From the NCBI RefSeq assembly GCF_023016085.1, contig NZ_JALKBF010000001.1:2801307-2865306 (forward strand): a DNA stretch of 64,000 nt, written 5' to 3'. Origin of the DNA: Aliiroseovarius sp. F47248L. GTDB taxonomy: Bacteria; Pseudomonadota; Alphaproteobacteria; Rhodobacterales; Rhodobacteraceae. Positions 38,855 through 47,350 of the stretch are shown here, in pieces. The notes under the pieces are model-generated. The model was not told the DNA's origin. It was given only the letters and a program-made list of their open reading frames with translations, and searched no databases. Made by a program: the position numbers and the translations under genes. The number at the start of each line of letters is the position of its first letter. Position 1 is the first letter of the stretch.

Positions 38855-39892
38855 GTGCGCGATGCCGGATCGGATCTGTGGTCGGCCTATCGTATGCGGT
38901 GGAAACGTCGGCGATTGATCTGGCGATCCATTCGGTCGCGCCAAGATCTTGTGACGGTGGTCGACCGCACGGACCGAATTGATCCCGGTGATGTTCTGGC
39001 GTTCACAACAGCACGCAATGAAATCACCCGACTGCCGCACTTTCTGGCGCATTACCGCGCGCTGGGTGTAAGTCATTTCCTGTTCGTCCTGAACAACAGC
39101 GATGATCCGTCAGAAGCCTTTTTGGCAGATCAGCCTGACGTTTCCTTGTGGCGCACTAGTGCCAGCTACAAGGCGTCGCGCTTCGGGGTCGACTGGACCA
39201 CATGGCTTCAGTTTCGCCATGGCCATCGCCGCTGGTGCTTGACTGTGGATGTGGACGAGCTGCTGATCTATCCCCATTGCGACACCCGATCCCTGACAGA
39301 CCTGACTGCGCATCTGGCGCAATCCGGCGCGACGGCGATGGGGGCTTTGATGCTGGACATGTTTCCAAAGGGACCGCTAGACCAGCCGACATATACACCG
39401 GGTCAGAATCCGATTAGGACCTTGCCGTATTTTGATGCGGGCCGCTATCGAGCGCAGCGGCAATCTCCGGCACAGAATTTGTGGTTGCAGGGCGGGCCAC
39501 GTGACCGCGTTTTCTTCGCAGACCAGCCCGCCCGCGCGCCCACGCTGAACAAGCTGCCGCTCGTGCGCTGGAATCGGCGTTTCGCCTATATGAACTCGAC
39601 CCATTCAATGCTTCCACCACGTTTGAACCTCGAATGGGATGGGCCAGCGCACCTGTCGGGTGACAACCGTCTTTCCGGTGCGTTGTTACACACGAAATTC
39701 CTGCCGGACGTCGCAACCCGATCGCGGGAAGAGAAGGCGCGGCAGGAACATTTTGGCCAGCCTGAAGACTTTAACGCCTATTACGACTGGCTCTCATCCG
39801 CGCCCGACCTGTGGCACGACGGGGCGGTGGCATATCAGGACTGGCGTCAGTTGCTGGAAATGGGGCTTATTTCTGATGGCGGCTGGGCATAA
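38855..39892 (+). CDS. glycosyltransferase, GT2-like (Glyco_tranf_2_4 type), first copy
   Basis: 345 residues, GTG start. The N-terminal half matches small GT-A glycosyltransferases: FTTARNEITRLPHFLAHYRALGVSHFLFV, then the metal-binding DVDELLIY. The C-terminal half (from LDMFPKGPLDQPTY to DWRQLLEMGLISDGGWA) is shared with the next gene. The two are clearly paralogues arising by tandem duplication. No signal peptide; probably acts at the cytosolic face on a surface glycan. Donor and acceptor unknown; UDP-glucose from GalU is plausible. Confidence 0.85.
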   Translation: MRDAGSDLWSAYRMRWKRRRLIWRSIRSRQDLVTVVDRTDRIDPGDVLAFTTARNEITRLPHFLAHYRALGVSHFLFVLNNSDDPSEAFLADQPDVSLWRTSASYKASRFGVDWTTWLQFRHGHRRWCLTVDVDELLIYPHCDTRSLTDLTAHLAQSGATAMGALMLDMFPKGPLDQPTYTPGQNPIRTLPYFDAGRYRAQRQSPAQNLWLQGGPRDRVFFADQPARAPTLNKLPLVRWNRRFAYMNSTHSMLPPRLNLEWDGPAHLSGDNRLSGALLHTKFLPDVATRSREEKARQEHFGQPEDFNAYYDWLSSAPDLWHDGAVAYQDWRQLLEMGLISDGGWA

Positions 39893-39932
39893 ACCAGTGT
39901 TAGCGTGACACCGGTCAGAAACGAGGAATACG

Positions 39933-40943
39933 TTGAGCGTTTGGACATCATACCGACTGCGGCTAAAACGCAAGCAATGCCAAATCCGGGCATTTCGCAA
40001 GCGGCGTGAGCTGACCGAGATTGCCAATCGGGCCGGGGCCATCAAACAAAACGACATTCTCTGCTTCACGACGATCCGCAACGAATGTATCCGACTTCCC
40101 TATTTTTTGAACTACTATCGCGACCTTGGCGTGAACCATTTCCTTTTTGTCGATAACGGCTCTACGGATGGCGGCTCAGAATATCTGGCCGACCAACCGG
40201 ACGTCTCGCTCTGGTCCACGGATGCAAGTTACAAGAACGCCAATTTCGGGGTGAACTGGACTGGGTGGTTGCAACGTAAATATGCCCACGGGCATTGGTC
40301 GCTGGTGGTCGATCCTGACGAATTTCTAGTCTATCCCTTCTGCGATACGAGGCCGCTTCGGGCGCTGACGGATTGGCTGGATACATCGGGCGTCAGATCC
40401 TTTGGCGTCATGCTTTTAGACATGTATCCGAAAGGTCCGATGCACAGTCTCAGTTATGCAGCCGGGCAAAACCCATTTGAACTTGCGGACTGGTTTGACA
40501 GTGGCAATTACACCATCAGCAAAAATCTAAAATACGGCAACTTGTGGATACAGGGTGGTCCGCGTGCGCGCGCTTTCTTTCGAGATGATCCCGAAAAAGC
40601 ACCTGCCCTGAACAAGATCCCTTTGGTGAAATGGAGCCGAAACTATTCATATGTCAGCTCGACCCACGCGCTTTTGCCGCGCGGCTTGAACCTAGTCTAT
40701 GACCAATGGGGCGGCGAGAAAGCCTCGGGCTGTTTATTACATGCAAAGTTTTTGGACACCTTCAGGGAAAAGTCGATCGAGGAACTGACGCGCGGCCAGC
40801 ACTATGCCAACAGTCACGAATATCGCGCCTATCACGATGGCACCAATGAAGACACCGACCTGTGGTGCGACTGGAGCGAGAAGTACATGAATTGGCGCCA
40901 GCTTGAGATGCTGGGCCTGATGTCGAAAGGAAACTGGGCATGA
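39933..40943 (+). CDS. glycosyltransferase, GT2-like (Glyco_tranf_2_4 type), second copy
   Basis: 336 residues, TTG start at 39933 supported by ACGAGGA upstream. Core motifs FTTIRNECIRLPYFLNYYRDLGVNHFLFVDNGSTD and DPDEFLVY. It aligns along its whole length with the preceding gene, including LADQPDVSLW, GGPR and the terminal WRQLEMLGLMSKGNWA. Here the canonical DNGSTD is kept, whereas copy one reads LNNSDD, so the copies may use different acceptors. Overlaps the GT14-like gene by four bases. Confidence 0.87.
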   Translation: MSVWTSYRLRLKRKQCQIRAFRKRRELTEIANRAGAIKQNDILCFTTIRNECIRLPYFLNYYRDLGVNHFLFVDNGSTDGGSEYLADQPDVSLWSTDASYKNANFGVNWTGWLQRKYAHGHWSLVVDPDEFLVYPFCDTRPLRALTDWLDTSGVRSFGVMLLDMYPKGPMHSLSYAAGQNPFELADWFDSGNYTISKNLKYGNLWIQGGPRARAFFRDDPEKAPALNKIPLVKWSRNYSYVSSTHALLPRGLNLVYDQWGGEKASGCLLHAKFLDTFREKSIEELTRGQHYANSHEYRAYHDGTNEDTDLWCDWSEKYMNWRQLEMLGLMSKGNWA

Positions 40944-42637
40944 GCCTTGGGATCGTCATGTTGGTGCACGACGCGCTTGATCGCGCCGAACAACTGGTGC
41001 GCCACTGGTCGACGCATGGCTGCCCCGTCGTCGTGCATGTCGATGCACATGTGACGCAAGAAGACTTCTCGAATTTTACAGGTGCACTTAGTGATTTAAG
41101 CAACGTTCGGTTCTGCAGGCGGCGTCATTGCAAATGGGGCACATGGTCATTGGTGGCGGCCAGTCAAACAGCTTCTGAAGCTATGTTAGAGACGTTTCCG
41201 GACGTGCAGCACGTATTGCTCGCATCGGGAAGTTGTCTACCGCTGCGTCCGATCTCCGAGATGCGCTCATATCTCAACAATCGCCCACAAACCGACTTTA
41301 TCGAAAGCGTCACGACCGAGGACGTGCCGTGGACCATCGGCGGCCTGGACATTGAAAGGTTCACGCTTCGGTTCCCGTTCTCATGGAAACGTCAGCGCCG
41401 TCTGTTTGACGCATATGTCAGCATTCAACGCCGGCTTGGCGTTAAACGGGACATCCCTGACGGGCTTATACCCCATCTGGGCAGCCAGTGGTGGTGCCTG
41501 ACGCGGGCCACCCTGTCGGCGATCCTGAACGATCCGCTCCGGTCTGCAAATGATCGGTACTTCCGGCAGGTGTGGATCCCTGATGAAAGCTACTATCAGA
41601 CCCTCGCGCGCCGTCATTCATCCCGGATCGAAAGCCGGTCACTGACCCTGTCGAAGTTCGATTTTCAGGGCAAGCCACATGTGTTTTATGACGACCATCT
41701 GCAACTGTTACGACGATCTGATTGCTTTGTAGCCCGTAAGGCGTGGCGTTATGCCGGCAAGCTATATGATAGCTTTCTCTCCGAGCAGCCAAGTGTCATG
41801 ACTGGCGCAGAACCAAATCCAGGCAAAATCGATCGGATTTTCACCAAAGCCATCGAAAGACGTACCAAAGGTCGACCCGGTCTCTATATGCCAAGCCGGT
41901 TCCCTCGCCCTGGCCATGAAGGCAACATGACCGCCGCGCGCTATACAGTTCTGGAAGGATTTACCGAGCTGTTCGAAGGATTTGACGAATGGCTGACAAG
42001 CACCGTAAACGCCCGCGTTCACGGTCACCTTTTTGCCGAAGACAAGGTACATTTCGCGGGCGGGGTGCAGGATTTCTTTGGTGCGCTGACGGATTCGGCG
42101 AGCCTGCGTGACTATAATCCCAAAGCATTTCTGACCAATCTGATTTGGAACACACGCGGAGAGCGTCAGTGTTTTCAGTACGGGCCGCGAGACAACCAAG
42201 ATCTGTCCTGGGACATCGCCAAGGACTCAAACGCACGTATCTATGTTGTGTCCGGGGCTTGGGCAGTGCCGCTGTTTCAATCGAACCGCAACTTCTCGGA
42301 TATTCGAGGCGAGGCGGCACGATTGCAAAGGATTGAAAGCGAACACCTGACCGCGTTGCGGTCAAGTTATGCGCGTGCGCGCACGCAAATCTGGTCTCTT
42401 GCCGATTTTGTGCTAAACCCATCCGAAGTCCTGCAAAGCGTGGTGGAAGACATCGGTCCGCAAAAGACAGGTGCTTTGACGAGCCTGCCAAAAATGAAAC
42501 CACTTCAAGGTTTTGGTCAGTTTCTTCAGGATCTCAAGAATCAAGGCATGCACCCCTATTTAATGGGCGATTTCCCGGCAAGGCATGACCTTGTGCCCAC
42601 CACCCGCATCTCACGCAAACCCTATCTGGTGAAGTGA
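40940..42637 (+). CDS. GT14-like (core-2/I-branching type) glycosyltransferase with long C-terminal domain
   Basis: 565 residues. The N-terminal 270 residues resemble core-2/I-branching beta-1,6-N-acetylglucosaminyltransferases: IVMLVHDALDRAEQLVRHW, VVVHVDAH, HVLLASGSCLPLRP, GSQWWCLTR and IPDESYYQTL. The C-terminal 290 residues (from about MTGAEPNPGKID) match no domain I can name with certainty; I recall it as an uncharacterised domain (DUF5927) joined to this transferase in Rhodobacteraceae. Its EFTELFEGFDEWL-like stretch and HLFAEDKVHFAGG look globular. Co-translated with the GT2-like gene, four bases before the sulfotransferase. Confidence 0.8.
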   Translation: MSLGIVMLVHDALDRAEQLVRHWSTHGCPVVVHVDAHVTQEDFSNFTGALSDLSNVRFCRRRHCKWGTWSLVAASQTASEAMLETFPDVQHVLLASGSCLPLRPISEMRSYLNNRPQTDFIESVTTEDVPWTIGGLDIERFTLRFPFSWKRQRRLFDAYVSIQRRLGVKRDIPDGLIPHLGSQWWCLTRATLSAILNDPLRSANDRYFRQVWIPDESYYQTLARRHSSRIESRSLTLSKFDFQGKPHVFYDDHLQLLRRSDCFVARKAWRYAGKLYDSFLSEQPSVMTGAEPNPGKIDRIFTKAIERRTKGRPGLYMPSRFPRPGHEGNMTAARYTVLEGFTELFEGFDEWLTSTVNARVHGHLFAEDKVHFAGGVQDFFGALTDSASLRDYNPKAFLTNLIWNTRGERQCFQYGPRDNQDLSWDIAKDSNARIYVVSGAWAVPLFQSNRNFSDIRGEAARLQRIESEHLTALRSSYARARTQIWSLADFVLNPSEVLQSVVEDIGPQKTGALTSLPKMKPLQGFGQFLQDLKNQGMHPYLMGDFPARHDLVPTTRISRKPYLVK

Positions 42638-42641
42638 TCTT

Positions 42642-44060
42642 ATGACTGGTCCTTTTGATTCCTTCGTCATTTTCGCCGAGATGCGCACAGGCTCAAACTT
42701 TCTGGAAAGCAATCTAGATCAGTTCCCCGGCCTTCAGTGCTATGGCGAGGCGTTCAACCCCTATTTCATGGTGTCGCCGCAGACAGAAGAATTGTTTGGA
42801 ATCACCGTGGCAATGCGGGATGCCAACCCCATGCTTCTGCTGGAACGTATGAAATCTGAAACCGAGGGTCTGCCCGGCTTTCGCTTCTTTCACGACCATG
42901 ACCCGCGAATGTTCAATGCGCTGATCGACGATCCGCGCTGCGCCAAGATCATTCTGACGCGCAACCCGGTCGAGGCCTATGTGTCGCGCAGGATCGCGAT
43001 GGCAACCGACCAATGGCAGCTGAGCGATCAGAGCGATGCCCGTAAGGAAAGGGCACGTTTCATTCCGGACGATTTCGAGAAGCTGTTCTATCGGTTCAAG
43101 AGCTTTCAGCTAAAGGTCAAGGATCGCCTGCAAAGATCGGGACAAACTGCTTTCTATATCGACTATGAAGAAGTGCAGAATCTAAGCGTGGTCAATGGCT
43201 TGGCAAAATATCTTGGTGAGAAGACCGAGATCGCAAACTTCGCCAGCACCTTTAAGAAACAGAATCCGGAACCTTTGTCCGACAAGGTGCAGAACTTAGA
43301 GTTACTGGCCGCAACCGTTGCACGGATTGATGTCTTTGATCTGCATAGAATACCGAACTTTGAACCCGGTCGCCCCCCCGCCATGAAATCCTATATGGCG
43401 TCGGATGAATTGCAGTTGGTATTCTTGCCGATTGCCGGCGGACCTTCAGATCAGGTGACAGAATGGATGGAGGCGGCCGGCCCTCTGACCCACGATTTCT
43501 CGCAAAAGGCTCTGCGGCAATGGAAACGGCGGCATAAGGCACATCGCAGCTTCACCGTATTACGGCACCCGGTGGCGCGGCTGCATTCGGTGTTTTGCGA
43601 CCTTGTGACTCTTCAAGAAGATGACCCAGATTGGGATCTGAAGCACAGCTTGCGACACAATTATGGGGTGGCGCTGCCCACCACCGTCGATACGCCGTGG
43701 GCGCTGACAGAACATCAATCGGCGTTTGCGCAGTTCATTGCGTTTGTCGCCAAGACGCTCAGCGGTCAGACGTCGATTGGTGTCGATCCGCGCTGGGCAT
43801 CGCAAACGGCAGTTGTTAACGGGTTTGCCGGATTTTCCCTGCCTGATCATATTCTGCGCGAGGATCAGCTTGCGGCTGGGCTAAGCCAGATGCTGACCGA
43901 GGTGCAGGCGGACGTTAAGCCTGCATTGCCTGCGCCGATCTCAGACGGACCGTTTTCGTTGGCTCAGGTCTATTCAGACAAGATCGAAACGGTGGTGCGC
44001 AAAGCGTATCAACGGGACTATATGATGTTTGGATTTGGACCCTGGAGCGCGTTGGACTAA
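42642..44060 (+). CDS. sulfotransferase (NodH/Stf0-like) with a second, degenerate sulfotransferase-like half
   Basis: 472 residues. The N-terminal half has the PAPS-binding loop FAEMRTGSNFLESNL and the 3'-phosphate-binding ILTRNPVEAYVSRR, as in Stf0/NodH sulfotransferases that sulfate sugars. The C-terminal half looks like another sulfotransferase: LVFLPIAGGPSDQVTEW in the loop position and FTVLRHPVARLHSVFCD as the second motif. Its loop lacks the usual Lys-Thr/Ser residues, so that half is probably inactive or altered. It ends the glycan gene run and is convergent with ptsN. The likely substrate is the polysaccharide made by the neighbouring transferases. Confidence 0.82.
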   Translation: MTGPFDSFVIFAEMRTGSNFLESNLDQFPGLQCYGEAFNPYFMVSPQTEELFGITVAMRDANPMLLLERMKSETEGLPGFRFFHDHDPRMFNALIDDPRCAKIILTRNPVEAYVSRRIAMATDQWQLSDQSDARKERARFIPDDFEKLFYRFKSFQLKVKDRLQRSGQTAFYIDYEEVQNLSVVNGLAKYLGEKTEIANFASTFKKQNPEPLSDKVQNLELLAATVARIDVFDLHRIPNFEPGRPPAMKSYMASDELQLVFLPIAGGPSDQVTEWMEAAGPLTHDFSQKALRQWKRRHKAHRSFTVLRHPVARLHSVFCDLVTLQEDDPDWDLKHSLRHNYGVALPTTVDTPWALTEHQSAFAQFIAFVAKTLSGQTSIGVDPRWASQTAVVNGFAGFSLPDHILREDQLAAGLSQMLTEVQADVKPALPAPISDGPFSLAQVYSDKIETVVRKAYQRDYMMFGFGPWSALD

Positions 44061-44067
44061 GACGCAA

Positions 44068-44532
44068 TCACGCCGCTTTGTTCGTCAGGCTTTCGGTCAA
44101 TAGCGCGTGAAGGGTTGCAGCCTCGGAATTAGCGCGCAGTTTGGCACAGATCGAGGCATCGCGCATGGTGCGCGACACCAAAGCAAGGGCTTTCAGGTGG
44201 TCGACACCGGAATCTTCTGGTGCAAACAGGGCAAAAACCAGATCGACGGGCTGTTTGTCCACAGCCCCGAAATCAAAGGGTTTCTCCACGCGCATGAAGC
44301 AGCCGACAACTTTGTCCAGCCCGTGCAGGCGAGCATGCGGCAAAGCCACCCCACGGCCCACACCAGTGGGCCCCAGGGTTTCGCGTTGCTGAAGCGCGGT
44401 GAACGCCTCGCCACCATTGATGCCGTAACATTCCATCACCACGTCCCCAAGATCCTGAAACAGGCGTTTCTTGGACGACACGGTCGAAACGACCTTAACG
44501 GCCGACGGCTTGAGGATGCTCGAAAGTTCCAT
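44068..44532 (-). CDS. ptsN: nitrogen-type PTS enzyme IIA (EIIANtr)
   Basis: 154 residues from ATG 44532 (MELSSILKPSAVKVV). It is the phosphorylatable regulator of the PTSNtr, linked to K+ and nitrogen signalling. The phospho-acceptor His lies in VGRGVALPHARLHG, and DLVFALFAPEDSGVDHLKALA is the family signature. Standing after hpf as in most proteobacteria. No rpoN gene is present upstream in this locus. Confidence 0.95.
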   Translation of the reverse strand: MELSSILKPSAVKVVSTVSSKKRLFQDLGDVVMECYGINGGEAFTALQQRETLGPTGVGRGVALPHARLHGLDKVVGCFMRVEKPFDFGAVDKQPVDLVFALFAPEDSGVDHLKALALVSRTMRDASICAKLRANSEAATLHALLTESLTNKAA

Positions 44533-44570
44533 CGCCAACAACTTTCCCCACCCACCAACGGGCGGGAGGC

Positions 44571-45146
44571 TTACACTGCGTTTTTGGGATCGATCCAGCC
44601 CACATTACCGTCTTCACGGCGGTAGACCACATTCATCCCCTCGGTTTTCTCGTTGCGGAAAACCAGAACGGGTGCATGTGCCAACTCCATCTGCATGACC
44701 GCTTCGCCGACTGAAAGCGATGGAATTTGAGTTTCCATCTCGGCGATGATCATGGGTTGGAGTGAGGCATCGTCTGCTTCGTCCTGACCTTCTTCTGAGG
44801 CGAGGATATACGAGGACCCGCCGAAAACTTCAACCGGGTCTACACGGTCCTTGTGGTGATCTTTCAATCGACGCTTGTAGCGACGCAACTGCTTTTCCAT
44901 TTTGTCAGCGCAATTGTCGAAAGCAGCATATATTTCGGTGGCAACCCCTTTGGCTTGCGCGGTCAATCCGGTGGACAGATGCACGATGGTTTCACACACA
45001 TATTCATGTGCGCTTTTCGAAAAGATTACCTGGGCCCGCGTTGGGCGTTCAGCGTATTTTTGAACGACACCACCCAGTTCATCTTTCACGTGAACCTGAA
45101 GGGCATCACCGATGTCGATTTGCTTTCCACTGATTTGATATTGCAT
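44571..45146 (-). CDS. hpf: long-form ribosome hibernation promoting factor
   Basis: 191 residues, the long form. The N-terminal domain (MQYQISGKQIDIGDALQ, EIYAAFDNCADKMEKQLRRYKRRLKDH) binds the 30S decoding site; the C-terminal domain (SVGEAVMQMELAHAPVLVFRNEKT to GWIDPKNAV) dimerises ribosomes into inactive 100S particles. A strong ribosome site (AGGAGG) precedes the start. The 246-base upstream region holds a leader hairpin and a perfect palindrome, suggesting its own regulated promoter. Confidence 0.95.
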   Translation of the reverse strand: MQYQISGKQIDIGDALQVHVKDELGGVVQKYAERPTRAQVIFSKSAHEYVCETIVHLSTGLTAQAKGVATEIYAAFDNCADKMEKQLRRYKRRLKDHHKDRVDPVEVFGGSSYILASEEGQDEADDASLQPMIIAEMETQIPSLSVGEAVMQMELAHAPVLVFRNEKTEGMNVVYRREDGNVGWIDPKNAV

Positions 45147-45180
45147 CCATACCTCCTATGGTATTGCAGGCCTCAAAAAT

Positions 45181-45203
45181 GCCTTTCTCGGACGAGAGAA
45201 GGC
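45181..45203 (-). other. hairpin in the hpf 5' leader
   Basis: GCCTTTCTC (45181-45189), loop GGAC, GAGA-G-AAGGC (45194-45203): a 9-base stem with one bulged G, 35 bases before the hpf start codon. Likely part of the transcript leader. Confidence 0.5.
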
Positions 45204-45254
45204 GAATTCCTATTTAAATTACATAATGTTGTGAGTGCTTTGAACAACCTTACC

Positions 45255-45274
45255 CGTCCAAATTTATTTGGACG
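45255..45274. promoter_or_regulatory. perfect 20-base palindrome upstream of hpf
   Basis: CGTCCAAAT (45255-45263), TT, ATTTGGACG (45266-45274): a 9-base perfect dyad with a two-base centre. It lies about 110 bases before hpf and 119 bases after lptB. There is no adjoining T run on either strand, so an operator for a dimeric regulator is more likely than a terminator. The TTGTTC 9 bases downstream of it could be a -35 box. Confidence 0.5.
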
Positions 45275-45392
45275 ATCCGCCATGCATATCCCGTGTTCGG
45301 GGGGGCAGGAACGAAGGATCAGGTTGTCTTGCATTATCTTCATTTGGCGACGAGTCGATGGGACTTGTCAACCATATCAAACTGCGACGGAC

Positions 45393-46157
45393 TTATTTGA
45401 TCGAGAAATTTTGACCCAGATAAACCCGTCGGACATTCTCATCGCGGATCACCTCATCGGTGGTACCGCTCATCAACACATGGCCATCATGCAGAATATA
45501 GGCGCGGTCCACGATTTCCAGCGTTTCACGCACATTGTGGTCTGTGATCAAAACGCCGATGCCACGATCCTTGAGTTCGTGGACCAAAGATCTGATTTCG
45601 CCTACGGCAATTGGATCGACGCCCGCAAAGGGTTCGTCGAGCAAAAGATATTTGGGATTCGAGGCCAAAAGACGGGCGATTTCGACGCGTCGCCGTTCAC
45701 CCCCGGACAAGGCCAATGCGGGTGCGCGTCGCAGGTGGCTTATCGAGAACTCGTTCAGCAGTTCTTCCAGCCTTTCGCGCCGTTTGTGACGGTCGGGGGT
45801 CGAGATTTCCAGAATCGAGAGGATATTATCCTCGACCGACATACCGCGAAAAATCGACATCTCTTGTGGAAGATAGCCGATGCCGTATTTCGCCCGGCGA
45901 TACATCGGCAGAAGCGTCACGTCACGCCCGTCAATCAGAACCTGACCCGCTTCGGGCGTGATCAAACCAGCAATGGCGTAAAAGGTCGTCGTTTTGCCAC
46001 AGCCGTTCGGGCCAAGCAGGGCGACGACTTCACCCCGGTGGAGTTCTAGATTCACTTCGCGGATAACCGGCTTTTTGCGATAGCTTTTACGCAATCCGAT
46101 AATGCGCAGACCGGCATCGCCATTTTCGACGGTCAGATCGGGAGTGTCTGACATCAA
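45393..46157 (-). CDS. lptB: LptB, ATPase of the LPS export ABC transporter
   Basis: 254 residues. LptB powers extraction of LPS by LptFG. Walker A GPNGCGKTT, signature LSGGERRR, Walker B YLLLDEPFAGVDP and the switch His in ITDHNVRE are in order. It overlaps lptA by four bases. In many proteobacteria rpoN follows lptB; here a 246-base spacer leads to hpf. Confidence 0.96.
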   Translation of the reverse strand: MMSDTPDLTVENGDAGLRIIGLRKSYRKKPVIREVNLELHRGEVVALLGPNGCGKTTTFYAIAGLITPEAGQVLIDGRDVTLLPMYRRAKYGIGYLPQEMSIFRGMSVEDNILSILEISTPDRHKRRERLEELLNEFSISHLRRAPALALSGGERRRVEIARLLASNPKYLLLDEPFAGVDPIAVGEIRSLVHELKDRGIGVLITDHNVRETLEIVDRAYILHDGHVLMSGTTDEVIRDENVRRVYLGQNFSIK

Positions 46158-46651
46158 TCAGCCCCTGTCTGGATGATAGACTTCACACGCCCGTCCATCG
46201 TTCCGGTGCCGGATTGAAGATTGACGGTCAGTTTCTCGGATGCCAACGCGTTCTGCCCCTGTGTCAGGATTACGTCGCCAGTCATCACGATAACGCCGCT
46301 GGAAATCGTATAAATCGCCTCGCGCGCTTCCGCTGCTTCGGCGCCATTCACAAGGGTGACACCATCGGAAGCGAGCAGACGAGAAATCTCACCGGTGGTG
46401 TCGGCTCCGGTCGCATATTCGACCCTAACTCTGCCCGCGGAAAGACGCATATCGCCCTGCCCGATCTGGACATTGCCACTGAACGTGGCTGATCCGTCCG
46501 ATTGATCGACCTGCAACTGATCTGCCGAAATCTCGACTGGAAGAGTGCTGTCATGTTTCAGACCCCCAAAGGCGACCTGAGCCTGCGCATGGGCCGCGAT
46601 CGGCAAGCCAAGCGTAACTATACAGGCCGCAATACGCGCAGATCTCATCAC
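46154..46651 (-). CDS. lptA: LptA-like periplasmic LPS transport protein
   Basis: 165 residues with a signal peptide (RIAACIVTLGLPIAAHAQA). It forms the periplasmic beta-jellyroll bridge carrying LPS to the outer membrane. LPVEISADQLQVDQSDGSATFSGNVQIGQGDMRLSAGRVRVEY is the OstA/LptA domain; ALASEKLTVNLQSG follows. Overlaps lptC at its start and lptB at its end, forming lptC-lptA-lptB. Confidence 0.93.
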   Translation of the reverse strand: MMRSARIAACIVTLGLPIAAHAQAQVAFGGLKHDSTLPVEISADQLQVDQSDGSATFSGNVQIGQGDMRLSAGRVRVEYATGADTTGEISRLLASDGVTLVNGAEAAEAREAIYTISSGVIVMTGDVILTQGQNALASEKLTVNLQSGTGTMDGRVKSIIQTGAD

Positions 46652-47271
46652 TTGTAAGTCCCCTCTGTCTTGGGATCGTATATCAGTTTTACGCCCCCCT
46701 TGAAAACAAGAAGATAGGTGTCGCTTCCCTCACCTTCGCGCGTGATCTCGGCTTGCCCCGCAGTTAGATGCCCCATCGGGCCGTCCGCTTCCACCGGGCC
46801 AATCGTCTTGGCCGAGGTCGCATCCATCGCCGTCGACAGACCGTTTGTGGCAATGTGATAGTTGGTTGACGTCACCAATGTGACGCCGCCCGACAGTTCA
46901 ACAATGTTCGTGCTGCCATTGATAAGGGCTTTTGAGGCGTTGATATCAACCGCCCCGCCATCCGGAGTTTCGATCCGTGCCGCCAACCCATCGGCATTGA
47001 ATACATTTGTCTGCTCCGGATCGGGCACCGCGCTTGTGGCTGAAAATGTGATTGCCGCACCATCTTCAGTCACGCTGGAAAACCGCGGGCTGTCGATGCG
47101 TTGATCGCCTGTCAGTTCTTCCAAATTGACGCGTGCATAGGTCAGTGACGTTGTTGGATCGACGGATTTTGAGATCAGGAACATCGTCGACAACAACGCA
47201 AGCGCGCTGACCGGCAGAAGAACTTTCAGCCAGGCGATGAAGCGCGAATATTGGTTGTCGGACCGGAGCAT
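46648..47271 (-). CDS. lptC: LptC, inner-membrane LPS transport protein
   Basis: 207 residues from ATG 47271 (MLRSDNQYSRFIAWLK), with GAGG upstream. One N-terminal membrane helix (VLLPVSALALLSTMFLIS), then a periplasmic OstA-like beta domain (INGSTNIVELSGGVTLVTSTNYHIATNG). LptC docks LptA to LptBFG. Weakly conserved as usual for this family; identified by topology, domain repeats and operon position. Confidence 0.88.
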   Translation of the reverse strand: MLRSDNQYSRFIAWLKVLLPVSALALLSTMFLISKSVDPTTSLTYARVNLEELTGDQRIDSPRFSSVTEDGAAITFSATSAVPDPEQTNVFNADGLAARIETPDGGAVDINASKALINGSTNIVELSGGVTLVTSTNYHIATNGLSTAMDATSAKTIGPVEADGPMGHLTAGQAEITREGEGSDTYLLVFKGGVKLIYDPKTEGTYK

Positions 47272-47350
47272 ATGTCCTCGGTTGTTTTGTCTGTAGTTGT
47301 ATCTAAGCACCAACCGGCCCGATCCAAGGACGGGGACAGTATAGAACGTA

